Notes under the pieces: model-generated | The model's input: the letters and a program-made list of their open reading frames with translations, nothing else | Told to the model about the DNA's origin: nothing | Database searches by the model: none | Shown here: positions 40,450 to 52,414 of the stretch, piece after piece | Layout of the letters: every line of letters starts with the position of its first letter | How positions within the stretch are numbered: the stretch's first letter is position 1 | Program-made: the position numbers and the translations under genes | Assembly: GCA_036362985.1 (NCBI GenBank) | Contig: JAYGXS010000002.1 | Coordinates: forward strand, 93,468,325-93,532,324 | Direction of reading: 5' to 3' | DNA: 64,000 bases | Origin: Ligula intestinalis | Lineage: Eukaryota; Platyhelminthes; Cestoda; Diphyllobothriidea; Diphyllobothriidae

Positions 40450-41640
40450 ATTGACTCCTCTGTGCAGGTGTCACATTTGAATACTAAGTGCAGCTGGCTT
40501 AAAAGGAAGTAACGATATGATTGTTTTTTCGAAACTCGGCCTTTATCCATGTCTTCAAAATGTAACCTTCTCTAAGCAGATGACCATAACCGTTTGTTTA
40601 AGCAGGTCAACATAGCCAACAACATGAAGACAACACATGATCCCGCATTGATATGATGGTATCAGGCCGATTGCTAAACTGAAGGGGTTCCGTAGCCTAC
40701 TCTCCACGTTCACCAGACCTCACAGTTTCCGAGAGTGTCGGGGGGGGGGAATACAGAAAAAAACCGGAAACAGGCAGTAAATTGAAAACCAAATTATTTA
40801 AATATCAGAAAGAAATATTAATTGATGTTTTGCTTTGTTAGCGAAGACCATACCCACACTAAAAAAAAGCTGAAAACAGACTTTAAGAAAGCGATTACAC
40901 AATATCCAAAGGATTAAGTAAATAAAGAATATGAAAGGCATCTTAATAATGAGCGAAGAACATGAGAATAAAATATATTCTTGGAAGAGCTCACGTTCGT
41001 TTTGTATTTCATACTTTTAACTTAAAATCTCTTCAAGAATTTAATGACAATATAAATATGGTCTTTTATCAATTGCTCGCGATGACTTCCGGGTGACAGG
41101 CAGTTCTGAGTCTTGTAAAGGGTAAACACCGCATTCAATTGAAAAGTCATCGACGTTCACGTACACTTCTATCGTCTTCGATCTCACCAACTCGATTGCA
41201 TTTCTGTAGAATTCGAACGGTGAAGCAAAATAATGTATCTTTTACTACTCGACTGAAACCCAGATCAAGTTTTTTATTCATGTTTAACGCTTTAATAATT
41301 GATTAAATAAATGTCATAATATTGGTTCAACGTTCAAAGTGATACTTACTCCGCTCAAAACTCACGCTACCCCTTAAACTTATTTCCCATTGACAGAAAG
41401 TATTTTTATGCGATAAGTAGTTTATTCAGTCGATGTTTCGATTAATCATGCAAATCACTCTTCAAGGTATGTGGAGAGTGTACAACGCACTGCAACTTAA
41501 GCTCATTTCAGTCGTTAATGAACTTCAACTAAGCCATTTACTTGTTGCGCAGTGCTCGATATGCGTCAAGCAGACCAATTTGTCTATTTCTAGCCTCCTC
41601 GGACAAGTGCCAGGCCCACTGAAGTGAGAGCAAAATTCGG
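40450..41640 (+). repeat. Diverged tandem duplication, unit 2
   Basis: Second unit of the 39.1-41.6 kb duplication, with the same landmarks in order. The unit boundary is not sharp. The tail (GTGCAGTGCTTGATACGC at 40410) also recurs as GCGCAGTGCTCGATATGCG at about 41548. Confidence 0.6.
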
Positions 41641-42607
41641 TCATCCAACGGGTCCCAGATTACCGCACTCTCAAAACCAAATATATGTTCGCAGAAAAAG
41701 GTACTTCTGAAAGTTTACATTTCCATTTCAGAGAGAGAGATAGAGAGTTTGCCCTTGCTTAATCTTATACAGACATTTTCTTAGTTTCGCCAGCATGGTT
41801 ATTCATACATGGTGATATGTGGTTATCACGCATGGCCTTTGTGCAAAAAGGTAGCGGCTGCTACAAGCAATATTCTCCTACTTGTAACAAACGGCATTTT
41901 GTACTCTACATTGCATACTGGATATCTAAAACGATCGAGCCCTGGTATTGCATGAGGTCTTTAATCCTGACCTGATCGATGCTGCCAGGATGTATCATGA
42001 TGGTTCATAGCGTTAAAAATACGTGGCTCCAATCGTTGCATTACGGAATAAGGTGCCCAATATTCATTTATATGCAGAAATGAGGGCTGCTGATGCATGT
42101 GTCTTAAAGTATACAGCGTGCTTAAAACCACAAATGCACGATGAATACGGTGTTTTGTGGCAAAATGTGTCATGTTAGAGATGGACAATCAAAAAATATC
42201 TCAGCAGTGGTTTCCATATTCACACTTCCCTTGGAAAGAAAAGTCAATAGTTAATGCAAGAAGTCCACAATATAAAACTGTAAAGAAAAAAAAGTGCACA
42301 TGCATACATAAAAATATAATATTATCCGATAATAAATTATATTTGTTTCATAAAATAATTTCAAACATGTTTTTAACAATGCTAAATGTTATTCAACCAA
42401 CTAAATCAAATTAAAGTGGCTGAGGACATTAAATTTGGCACACACACCAACGTATAAGAAAAGTCTAGACGTTTCTTTAAGTGGGAGTTTTAAACCTGAT
42501 TGAATAGCTCCATACCAAGCACACAAATGTTAATGTCGGTATTTAATCGAGTAAGAGTTAGCGTAAACTTATCTTATAATTACAAACGCATACGTGCAGC
42601 ATAAGTA
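41641..42607. other. Intergenic DNA, nothing recognised
   Basis: AT-rich, no recognisable exon or repeat. Confidence 0.4.
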
Positions 42608-43598
42608 CAGTAGACTCACTATCGCGGAATGAATTCCGAGAATTATGGAACAAGTTTTCGATTGGAACATATTAATTGAAGATGGTTGTAATAAAGATGA
42701 TCATACAGTCTAATTACAACATATATTAGACACACAAGATGCTCTCTTTCTAACGAGCTTTTTTCTGACCGCCAAGACAAAACATTAACCACAAAAAAGT
42801 GACTACTTAAGTAGTATGCGTTTTGTTCATTAATTTCGACTGCCTTTTTAGATGCAAATATATTTTTTGGAAGACATGCACGAAAACCTATTTCTTGTAC
42901 TATTTTGATAAAAAGTTACACCTGCTTTAAATTTTATACTTAAAGGAAGGGTATCTTTCGGTTTTAAAAAAATTTCTAAATTGCCGAATAATTTTGGAAC
43001 TTAGTGACCGCTAAACTGGCATTCAAGGCTTACAAACTGCACACTGTGTACATCTTGTTCAAAAGAAAATTACGTTTTCGCCTGCAGCTTGACGAAGATC
43101 TTATATAGTTCCCATAAAATATTGCCATAAATTTGGAGCATGATTTATACGGTAAAGGCAGCATTAAAAAATGGTCGATACGGTGTTCTCTGAGTAAACA
43201 CTGAAAATTGTAAAAATGCTCATAAGTAGAAATTTTTTAAAACCGAAAGGTATCCTTCTTTTAAGTATAAAATTAAAAGCAGGCATACATTTCTACCAAA
43301 AGAGAACAAAATAATTTTTTCGTGCGTCTTGTCAAAAAAAATATTTTTAATCTATAAAGACAGTCGAAATTTACGACAAAAAAGGCACTCTACTTAAGTA
43401 GTCACTTTTTTAAAGTAAATGCCTTGTCTTGGCGGTCAGAAAGAAGCTTGTTAGAAAGCCGGCATCCTAAAGTGTTAAAAATATGTTGAGATTAAACTGT
43501 ATGATCATCTCTATTACAACTATCCACATAAAATATGTTCCAATCGCAAACGTATTTCAGAATTCCGGCAGTCATTGGTTGAGATAGTGAATCTACTG
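42608..43598. mobile_element. 991-bp MITE (MITE-X) with long terminal inverted repeats and TA target duplication
   Basis: The left end is CAGTAGACTCACTATCGCGG and the right end ...GATAGTGAATCTACTG, flanked on both sides by TA (42606-42607 and 43599-43600). The arms stay complementary, with indels, for about 350-380 bp each: ACTACTTAAGTAGT, GCGGTCAGAAAGAAGC and AAACCGAAAG.TATCC landmarks occur in mirrored order. The middle has no coding capacity. CAGT...ends and a TA duplication fit a pogo/Tigger-type non-autonomous element; the superfamily is an inference. Confidence 0.8.
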
Positions 43599-43759
43599 TA
43601 AATTGTATATGCAATAGAATGGTGTTACATAGATAGAAGTCCACTTGTAGTGGGGGTATTCTGTCATGTTCATTGGATTTCCGGCTAGAGCGCAGCGTCA
43701 AATCTTCACGTATAAAATTTTCCATAAATTTTATCTGTATTCATAAAGGCAATCCTAGT

Positions 43760-43885
43760 CAATGATTAAATGGATGCTTTTAAAGTAGCCATTTTTGGAG
43801 CATTCACTTTTTGTTAGCGGTCTTAAAGAAGCCCATTAAAAAGCCGGCATCATATTTTGACTGAAATGAATTAAAAATAGGTTAC
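43760..43885 (+). repeat. MITE-X partial copy
   Basis: Contains AGTAGCCATTTTTGGAGCATTC, TTTTTGTTAGCGGTC and AAAAAGCCGGCATCATATTTTGAC. It is the right-arm part of MITE-X. Confidence 0.6.
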
Positions 43886-44089
43886 ATGATCATCTAACTT
43901 ACAACCTTCCTCAATGCTGATTAGCGAGTGAGTAGCAATCTTTCGCAAATATCGGCATGCTGTACGTATTTGGAACCGTACTGTAGTACGTAGTGACCAT
44001 ACAACCACAAGCTTAATACAATACCAGCTCTCGCTTTCACCTGTGTAGGTCATTCCTGATGTTATGGTGGATTAACGTATACACACTGT

Positions 44090-44605
44090 GCATTCTGTGA
44101 CATTATCAAAGTTTTCCGCGATTGTCCACATCTATTGCAACATTTTATGAGAACTGTATGATTTCTTCACTAAACCGTAGGCAAAAACGTACTTTTCCTC
44201 AAGCAAGCTATATACAGTGCGTAAATTGTAAACCTTGAATTCAGGTGCAGTAGTCTGCAGATTTTAAAATCTTTTGGCAATTTATAAACTTTCTAAAAAT
44301 GGATAAAACACTTTCTTTCGGTTTAATATTTAAAAAAGGCACAATTTGCTAACAAACGAGTACAAGAAAGCCTTTTTGTGCATGTTTTTAATAAAATATA
44401 TTTGAATTTAAAAAAAAGAAGTCAAAATTAATGATAAAATGTATGATACTGAAGAAGCCATTTTAAAAGTACGTTCTTTTTGTTAGCAGTCAGAAAAAAG
44501 CTCGTAAAAAAACGCCGGCGTCGTATTGAGACTGAAATGACTTGAGAATGGTCTACATGGTCATCAGAATTTTAACCGGGTTGCGCAAATCCTTAGCCGT
44601 ACTGT
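44090..44605 (+). repeat. MITE-X family copy
   Basis: Same order of landmarks as 34060-34625, ending AAACGCCGGCGTCGTATTGAG and GCCGTACTGTA. Confidence 0.65.
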
Positions 44606-45104
44606 ATACAGCTGATTCAAGCAAAATGTCATATTCGTGGGCATAAATGTGAAAACCATTATTCGAATAAGGGTTTGAATGTTTAACAGTTGAGTGCATC
44701 TTCCAGACGATTTCAAAATTGCGCGAAAAATTCTTACGCACGCTGAATGTTTGTCTAGTTCCTTCTGCTAAATGGTCGGTTTACACTCACAGTCATAAAT
44801 AATTTATCTGTCCGCTTTGAGGGTGGTCTCTGCGCCAAAAGTGTTTGGGTGCCACACCTGCCATTATTTGCATTCGTATACACTTATGTATGTAGCCTGC
44901 AGTTGCTGGGTTGTTGCCACCGCGCGCCTCGTCATCAGCGTACACACGAGTGACGAACGCTAACAGTCATCCTGTTTTAAGGCCCGATAGAAAGGCTTCA
45001 GGGTCGCGCAGGCCTGTGGTGTCCAAGTTATCCCGGCTTTTAGTGCACCTTGATAGCTTCAAACGCTGTCCTTTATAAGTGAGTGCCAACGGAAACCCAC
45101 CCGG

Positions 45105-45690
45105 ACGCGACCAAACGACAAAAATTGAAAGTTTTGGCTTCCAATTTCCAACCTGAAATTTTTTTCGGCAAACGACAGCTCGACTCCTGAGCCCTTTCGA
45201 AATTGCGGTGGCCCATAAACCGGATTCAAGCATCCGACTGCAAATAATGAGACCTAAGTACCCGCTGTGGGCAACGGAACAATTAGCAATGGTTTACAGC
45301 ATACCGTGCCAAGATTGCAGCAAAAGATACGTTGGTAAAACGGGTAAAGGCCTCTGCACAAGACTGCAGGAACACCAACTTGTAGTCAATCGCGTGGATA
45401 GAATGTCACTGATTTACGGCCACACTGAACGGGAGCAGCATAGTTTCACCTTCGGGAACACCAAAGCCATCGGCTGATTCAATGAAAAGATGGCCAGGCT
45501 AGTGCTCGAAAGCAGTTCCTCGATAAGCACAATCAACAAAAATATTGATTACAATCTGGCTTACCAGGCTCTACGTACTAGAACTCAGTCAACCCAGACG
45601 AGGCCGATGGCACCAACAAACGAGTTGCAGCAGAGGACCATGGCTAGTCATGGCTCACAAGACCCTATGATGATAAATACAATATAATCG
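45105..45690 (+). pseudogene. PLE lineage C-like fragment: linker and GIY-YIG
   Basis: It reads PFEIAVAHKPDSSIRLQI (the VAHKP linker typical before the PLE endonuclease), then MVYSIPCQDCSKRYVGKTG, LCTRLQEHQLVVNR, a stop near 45475, LVLESSSSISTINKNIDYNL and AYQALRTRT. The GIY-YIG core and its Arg look intact, but the frame is broken once and the RT is missing. The 3' end is near 45690. Confidence 0.8.
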
Positions 45691-45984
45691 ACTATATATG
45701 ACTGTTGTTTAACGTTCATTAGTGATTCTGAGCGACATCAGGACCATCGATACCGACGATGTCCACCGTTTGTCTTGCATTATGACAGATGCGGGAACGG
45801 TGAAAAAGCGTTAATGGGCTAGCAGTGAATGTATGCACGTGCAGCAGCCATCACGCTCTCCCCTGCATTTCTAATCTGAACCAAGGGCTAACACGCCTTC
45901 AGGAATATTGAAGGTAAGCTCGAAAAAAAATGACTGAAAAAGTTAATAAAGGCTCATTTATGAGTTCAGAAGATTATTAAGCGA

Positions 45985-46350
45985 GTATACGTAGCTTCGA
46001 AAAACATTTCTTAAGGATATAACATTTATATGGGAAGAGGGTTAAAGGTAACATGCGGCCAATTATGTGCATAATCACAGGCAAATTAGTCATCGAACAA
46101 TGGGGAGGGTGTTGGGGTTGGGGTTGGGGTTGATAGTTCCCTGCTGGTTACGAGGTAATGAGGGTTTGTTGAATCCTGACTGGGCAGGGGGGGAGGCTGG
46201 AAGGGAGAGAAAGCACGCAAAGATGCAGGCAGTTATGTAACCTCTGGCCAATCCAAGCTCGGAGCTTGCAGAAGCTTCCTTTGCGCGTACAAACGACTTC
46301 CAAACACGTCTGCTCCGCACAAACCAACACCCAAGATACGTCTCAGGTCC
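45985..46350 (-). pseudogene. PLE lineage B 3' fragment, minus strand
   Basis: On + it begins with the reversed lineage B terminus (GCGAGTATACGTAGCTTCG and ACATTTATATGG at 46021-46031). A minus frame then resembles the VLCTQKNILQAPSLAW part as VVCTRKGSFCKLRAWIGQ. A (GTTGGG)n-like tract at 46109-46130 corresponds to the Pro/Asn-rich end. Confidence 0.65.
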
Positions 46351-46498
46351 AAAAAAAAGGCGTACCATAAAACCTACTGGAACAAGGAGCGATTGCAGTC
46401 TTTCGCTCCTTCCTTAGAGGAAGACAAACGTATGCATTTAGCTGAAAGTCTTTAAAGCCTGAGCTAATAACAAACAGAGTTCATTGATGTAAAACCTT

Positions 46499-46573
46499 AC
46501 CGTACTAACAGTAAAGATACTTGCTGAGAAGCCTTTTAGCAAGTTCCTAGGCTGTGAGAATGGTAAGTTCCAA
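46499..46573. repeat. Small hairpin element H, copy 2
   Basis: CCTTACCGTACTAACAG at left pairs imperfectly with CTGTGAGAATGGTAAG at right, and CTTGCTGAGAAG pairs with CTTTTAGCAAG inside. Same outer sequence as the 39706 hairpin, different loop. Confidence 0.6.
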
Positions 46574-46804
46574 CGTAGATTTATACTACTAACGACTGCC
46601 TGATGGCAGCAGATAAATATTTCTCAGGGGTTCACGGGTTTCAACAAAAATTTCACTTACAATTACGGTCTATGCCTTTAGACCTTAAATATACTGGTAT
46701 ATACCACGAACAGAGATTAATTTCTCAGGAGGTTAAAAAAAGCTAAACAGTGTTCATCTAAAAGTGCGTCAGCATCATGATAGCGCAACACCTAGTGTCA
46801 ACTT

Positions 46805-47190
46805 AAACTTCTTTTTCCCTTCCCATCGGCCGGTTCAATTTCCGAACCAATCACTCACCTGATGCGGTGAACGCATGCAAGTAACTGACAGATCTGGACA
46901 GTCCATCAGAGTGAGCCATAAACCACTTGTCTCCATTTTAAACATCAGCGTTTGCTGACAGAAGCGAACAGGCCGGTTGCAGTCGCAGTACAGAAGTTTA
47001 GTAACATAGCATTTTGAATTCGCATTTGAACTCATGATCAGAGGCAGTCACAGATGAGACCCAGACTTCACACAACGGGGCGTGGATTTTTAGGATAGCA
47101 CATGCATTTTCGGGTCAGAGTGAGCATATGCAGAAGTAATCGAAGATCAGGGCCCCACCCATACTTGTAAAACGCGCTTATTCCTTGCGC
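46805..47190 (-). repeat. PLE-associated terminal repeat P1, copy 1
   Basis: It aligns over about 390 bp with 49195-49590 in the same orientation: CCAATCACTCACCTGATGCG, ATCAGCGTTTGCTGA.A, GATGAGACCCAGACTTCACACAACG and GAGTGAGCATATGCAGAAGT. In the other copy this sequence carries a minus-strand hammerhead-like block. Confidence 0.65.
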
Positions 47191-47420
47191 GCTAAGAGCG
47201 ATGAGGGGCGTGGTCATGTGTGGTTATGGCATTTTGTCTGAAGCTGTTTACCACAAGGTCACCTGGAAGCGCATGTAGATTTCGCAGATATTATTGCTTA
47301 GACTACTAGAGCATTAGATTCTAACCGCAAAAGTCGCTAATGCGAGCTTCAGGTGTATAAACTGGCTGACGACGGCTAGTACGCCAGAAACGTTCATTTA
47401 TTGTCTTCCTTGTATTTGCC
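47190..47420 (+). repeat. PLE-type 3' end with hammerhead-like block
   Basis: GTCATGTGTGGTTATGGCATTTTGTCTGAAGCTGTTTACCACAAGGTCACCTGGAAGCGCATGT resembles 51095-51170, 3' of the PLE B copy. A hammerhead-like block follows at 47366-47394. Confidence 0.45.
47366..47394 (+). ncRNA. Hammerhead-like motif
   Basis: CTGACGA, stem GGC/GCC with loop TAGTAC, GAAAC, GTTC. Both boxes are intact; the cleavage triplet is GTT rather than GTC. Confidence 0.45.
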
Positions 47421-48319
47421 GTCAACGTTATCCGTTTTAACAGCATATGTTGACAATTTGAATGCATATTGGTTTAATTCTAGTTAGATATGTCACAAAG
47501 TAAGACGAAGTTCAGTTAAGAAGACTATTGTTTAAATCGCGATAAATATATTGGTCAACTTGAACTGGTTTTATTTCAGGAATTCTGAGTGTTTGCCATT
47601 GTGAATGAGATCCTGTGACAGATTCAGAAACGATTACAGCACACAAGTGGGCTTACAATGAAAATAATGTTAATGATAAAGTTTTTCGTCAAAGAAAAAC
47701 ATTTATTCTGTGAATAGCAAACAAATCACTCCCATTCTTAGATGTCCTCGCACGCAGCAGACTGATGGAACATTCCATACTTTATTTGTAAAAAAATATA
47801 TCCACTATAAGGTCATCTTACACTTTGGGAGTAATCATCTAATGTCCAAGAAACCCAGTTCTATCAACAGCTTGCTCAATCGAACAAAACACGATGTACG
47901 GATGAAGAAACATACCGAACAAACATGAAGTGCCTTTTCAAACTGTCTTCCCGAAATGGGTACCCTCCTAACTACGTTTTTTTATGCACACGAAAACAGC
48001 AGTTAAAAAACGGGTATCTTCAGGACTGCGACCAAAATACAACCAAAGCCAATGAATTGGCAAACGCTCTCGTATGTCAAGAATGTATCTGAACTTGTCA
48101 AATGAACGCTATGAAAGCACAAGAGATAAATTGCACACAAGCCGGCAGCTATTTTGTGCACACAGCTTTATCATACTAAGAACAGATTGGGCCCCTTCAA
48201 CAGAAAAGCAATCGTGTTTAAAATACCGCTTACCAGTTGAAATACAGCGAATTCTGGTCATATCGGAAGAAACGCATCCACCCGCGTACATGAACAGCAG
48301 TTAGCGGTGAGAAACAACT
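47421..48319. other. Intergenic DNA, nothing recognised
   Basis: AT-rich. The frames at 47710-47928 and 48074-48304 have no recognisable content. Confidence 0.4.
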
Positions 48320-48760
48320 ATCTAAGGGAGGTTGACATGCACTCGCTGGACACAGGACGCTCATTTGCATGGGAGCAAACCCAAATATTTTACGCCTGCA
48401 TAACTAGGAAAGGCTGCGAATTCCTGGAGGCAATGCACTCAGACGCGGCAGGCGTTAACAGGCATATCGACTTGGATTCGGAGTAAAAATGCCTCATTAT
48501 CAAGTTGCGCCACCGACGGCATTATAAAGGGTGAGTGACAACCATTTCCTTCTTGAACACGTAAGTACATGCACGTGACAGGTTTTTGCGTCCCTGACCG
48601 CTTCATAAAATGAACGTGACGATTATCTTCCCACATGCTGGCCTACCATAGGATATTGGTTTATTCGTCGTTTTAAGTTAACTTTTTTGAAATACTCTCA
48701 TTTGTCTGATGACGAGCAGGGAAACCAGAAACGAAGACTCAAAAAATAAGCATTATTCTT
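48320..48760 (+). pseudogene. PLE lineage C C-terminal fragment and 3' end
   Basis: The translation gives CEFLEAMHSDAAGVNRHIDL, the conserved C-terminal block of the lineage, then a stop at about 48484. A hammerhead-like block lies about 220 bp further on (48706-48740: CTGATGA ... GAAACGAAG), in the same sense. Confidence 0.65.
48706..48740 (+). ncRNA. Hammerhead-like motif, weak
   Basis: CTGATGA and GAAAC boxes with a poor stem between. The triplet after GAAAC is not GTC. Confidence 0.35.
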
Positions 48761-49194
48761 TCCCAAATGACTTTAGCGTTTACAACATTTATCACTTGGG
48801 ATGCCGATATTTCAAGACAATGAAAATAATCCTGCGTAGCATCTATCAATCTCACTTTTCGGCCTAAGCTTGGAGCACATGGCCAACAGAGAGTCAAGAT
48901 GGTTGGAGCTGGATCAGACACAGTGACTTCGAAAGTCCAAACGAATGTTCGTCAGGAAATAAGACACAAAGACAAGAAAAGCAAGATTTCGCAACATCAG
49001 CAAGGGATCGCCTCTGATTTGCAATAAATGAGCGTGCCATAGAGCCCATAGTAAGTGGGCGGAATTGAAGCATAGTTTTTCTTTCGGAGATGCGGAGCAA
49101 CATGTCCTGTCAATAAGAAGCCTTTTAAGCTGTGCTGGATTGAGATTAAATCACATACATTGAGTTTCTGTGAGAGCATAATGACCAGAGTCAA

Positions 49195-49590
49195 CTTCAA
49201 GTACTCTTTTTCTTTCGCCTTTGCCAGTTCACTTTCCAAGCCAACCAATCACCTGATGCGTTGACCACGCGCAAATGATAGACAGAGCTAAACTGACCAT
49301 CTATGCCAAACATTCACCACCTGCACCCATTTAATACATAAAGGTTTGCTGAAACAGCAGCGAATAGGCGGATTCCAGGTAGCAATGCATAGAGATTAGC
49401 CGCAATCTCTGGACTCGAAAGCTCAGTTATTTGACGTTTCTGATTTAAACTAGAAACCATCATCAGCGAGAGACGCAGATAGGGACCAGGCTTCACACAA
49501 CGAGAGTGGATTGCTTGATGTGAGTAGGGTGTCAGAGTGGGCACATATAGAAGTTAACAAAGACCAGCCCCCTACATACGTAAAACGTGC
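49195..49590 (-). repeat. PLE-associated terminal repeat P1, copy 2, with hammerhead-like block
   Basis: Copy of 46805-47190. It lies directly upstream of the plus-strand PLE body but carries its hammerhead-like block on the minus strand, i.e. an inverted tail at the 5' side of the element. Confidence 0.65.
49433..49466 (-). ncRNA. Hammerhead-ribozyme-like motif
   Basis: Minus strand: CTGATGA, a stem region GGTTTCTAGTTTAAATC, GAAAC, GTC. Boxes intact; stem pairing is modest. Confidence 0.5.
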
Positions 49591-49599
49591 CTGTTTCAT

Positions 49600-51075
49600 G
49601 CCTGCTGCAAGCAATTATAAGGGAAACAAACTACCAGATAGGGATGCCACTGTGGATCCTAAAAGAACTACTGACGTGCTGTACACAAAAACTTACAGTT
49701 TCTGTGAAATGGACAGTTGTGCAAGCAATTGGACGAAGTGGCGATGCGGTCATCACTTGGACCATTCCTCGCAAATGTCTTTATGGACAAGCTCGACGAA
49801 AAGAGTCTCAAAAACACAATCAATGGGCTTGAGTTCGATGGTCAATGCGTGGACGATGTATTTTGCCTGACAATTAAGTTACTTATATTGATATCCTAGT
49901 TAAACAGTTTAACATGGCCCACACAGCCCTAACATTTATTGCAGAAATGGCGGTGAAACAGAAAACTCACTTTCCTAGACGTCCTCTTTCACAGACAAGA
50001 TGATGGCGCAATACAATGCCTGATATTCAGAAAGAAAACCTGGACGAAGCAATAAATTAACTTTAACAGTTTCCATTCTCTTAATTTCAAACAAAACTTA
50101 GACCAGGCATTAGCAGCCAGAATCCGACGCATCTACTCTCCCAAATTAGTTAAAGTAAAATTGCAAAAGCCACAAAACACACTGCGCAAAAACTGCTACC
50201 CCGAAAGGGTTCATCCTCCGAAACATCAAAGAGTGTGTCACAACCGCTGTCGTTGCAACGACAAAAAAGAAAGATTTATTCATAGGATTGCCTTTTCTAG
50301 GAGACGCAGCAAGAGAACTAGTAAGGCGACGTCTAAGGGCAGCAATGACAAGTGCCTTCTTAGTGGCAAACCTACGCGTATTCTTCACCAACCCCCTTTT
50401 ATGGATGGGGGGCGGTAAAGACCGACTACCGTTGCCGGCCGCATCCCTGCGCATTTATTCATTCACCTGCTCCTGTGGGGCTGGATATATTGGCCGATCA
50501 AAACGACGTCTGGAAAAGAGGAAGTGTTCACATATTCCAGTCTGGCTCGGCAGACGAGAAAACCGATCGATCTCCTGGTCAATTCTCGCACACTTGATCA
50601 ATACAAACCACCAAGTTGATGCGAGATAGGCCTTTCAAGTCATATACTATTCTAAAGACCTGCGTAAGCAGGTACTCATCACAACCGAAACAGTGACAAT
50701 TCGCTTAGCAAAGCTTGCTCTCCGCTGTCAAAAGAGGCAGTCTGCCTACCCTGGCCAACCACCCCAGTTAATACAGTGCCGCCAGAACAGACCTCGTCCT
50801 CAACTACGCATGCCGACAGTGAGAACACTCCGTACTCCCACTCTACCCTGCCTGTCGGACCCAACGCCACCAACGGGCTATAACCCACATGCGTGAGACG
50901 AGGGAACACCAGGATGACTAATTGAACACTCACCCTACTCCCTCCCCCTACCCCCGAGCGCTATTGAATAACTATAACACATATAACTGACGATTGTTGT
51001 CCTTGCATTGTACTGGCCCGATGATGAATTTTGGAAAACATATGTTTACCAAAATGCATTCTCAATGTGGGATGT
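49600..51075 (+). pseudogene. PLE lineage B: reverse transcriptase to GIY-YIG, degenerate
   Basis: The longest PLE remnant that includes both domains. The RT part reads CKQLDEVAMRSSLGPFLANV, FMDKLD (the DGVAMGSPLGP.LANIFM block with G to E and G to R changes) and QCVDDVF (the YVDD box as CVDD). ALTFIAEMAVKQKTHF follows. The linker has REL/VRRRLRAAMTSAFLV. The endonuclease reads RIYSFTCSCGAGYIGRSKRR, SWSILAHLINTNHQVDAR, then TETVTIRLAKLALRCQKR and a Pro-rich end. Several frameshifts and stops occur. The 3' terminus is near 51075 (GGCCCGATGATGAATTTTGG). Confidence 0.85.
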
Positions 51076-52414
51076 GTTTTTCGTGGTGCATGAACTGATG
51101 CGGAGATGTGTGGTGGCGAGCTTTGGTCTAAAATTATTTACCGCAAGATTACTCAGAAGTGCATGTGGCTGTGTAAGCCCGCGCGATGGTTAGGCGGGCG
51201 TGGGATGTGCGGTTAGATGCGACAAATGCCATAGGTGTATGTTGGCAAACCGGTTTGACCTTCTCAGTGCGCTGTTTTCGTAGGGGACCGAGCAGGCCAA
51301 TGCACGATGTGCATGTGGGGTGATAGTGTTGGGCAGATTTGTAGGTAACTGGTGTGTGTGTGTGTTGATGATGATGATAGCGTTGTTTTCTTTGTGACAC
51401 TGGGGAAGAAAAAACTGACAGTTTTTTACGATGTGATTTGTGTTGGTTGTGTAGGGGGTGGGTTTAGCATGTTGAAGTGTGGTGGTGAATTCCGTTGTCA
51501 TGGGCGCACATCTGACTTTTCAGTCCATATGTGTGGGCAGTGTGGGAACGTGAAACGAGCGCGGCGGTGTTTGGCTAGGCAGTGGAAAGGCATGTGACCA
51601 GCCGGGGCAGTGCGTGACGAGGGTACGTTATCGCAACGAGGAAAGTGTGAGAGTATTAGTAGCAACAGCTAACGGAAGGCTAGTTGTTTTTTCACCGGCG
51701 ATACAAGTGCGTCCATCCCATCTCAGGCGACCAAACAGCTAGGCGGTGCCCTGTTGCTGGCGATCGGGCAGAGAGAGTGAGATCGACCCTCAGTGGATTT
51801 CGTTAAAAACAAGATGACGCACTCAAAACTATCTCAATGTATTTTAAAACGTTGCTTAAGGCCTTTTCAACTGACGGGATGACTTGGAAACCGCAGTCAA
51901 TCCGCTCTGTATACTGGTGCGTGAAGTGGTATACCGCACACTGAGACTCAATGGCCCCTTCCCAATCTGGTCTTAATGGAGCTTCTATGTGGGAGACTAC
52001 CTAGCAAGGGGATGTTGTTATGGGGTGTGTTGGAGCGTGTTGCGCGCAAACCACCTACGCCCTCTCCCATCTCCGGTCTTCTTTAGTTTTATCCTGACAT
52101 CGGGTTCAGGTGTAGGAGTGGTCGGAGAGTGCGGCAGATCCAGTGAGTCTGCCTTTACGATAATCCAGATATAGTCACCGCCTCTACTCTCAGCTATGCT
52201 GATCAATTTTCCGTCGTCCGCTGCTTAGGCTCTCATTGCAAGCTGACCGTTTAACACGCGTTTATATATTCATGATTTTGCTGACACAGTTTTTTGGATT
52301 TGCCTTTGCATTACACAAATGGGGAACAACTATATATTCGTTCCATGCACAGGATTCTGCGCTAACACTTACACTTAAGGAGTAGGGATAAATTATGCAT
52401 ATATTCCATTTAAC
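51076..52414. other. GT-rich unassigned DNA
   Basis: Unlike its AT-rich surroundings, 51100-51800 is G/T-rich on +, with TGTGTGTGTGTTGATGATGATG near 51352. A short frame (51352-51597) has several Cys and His (LKCGGEFRCHGR, MCGQCG) but I cannot assign a zinc-finger family. The region may be the UTR of an element. Nothing firmer can be said. Confidence 0.4.

Noticed and set aside
46109..46130. GTTGGG-type repeat as a telomere-like sequence
   Set aside because: It corresponds to the Pro/Asn-rich C-terminal coding of the minus PLE B fragment and is too short for a telomeric tract.
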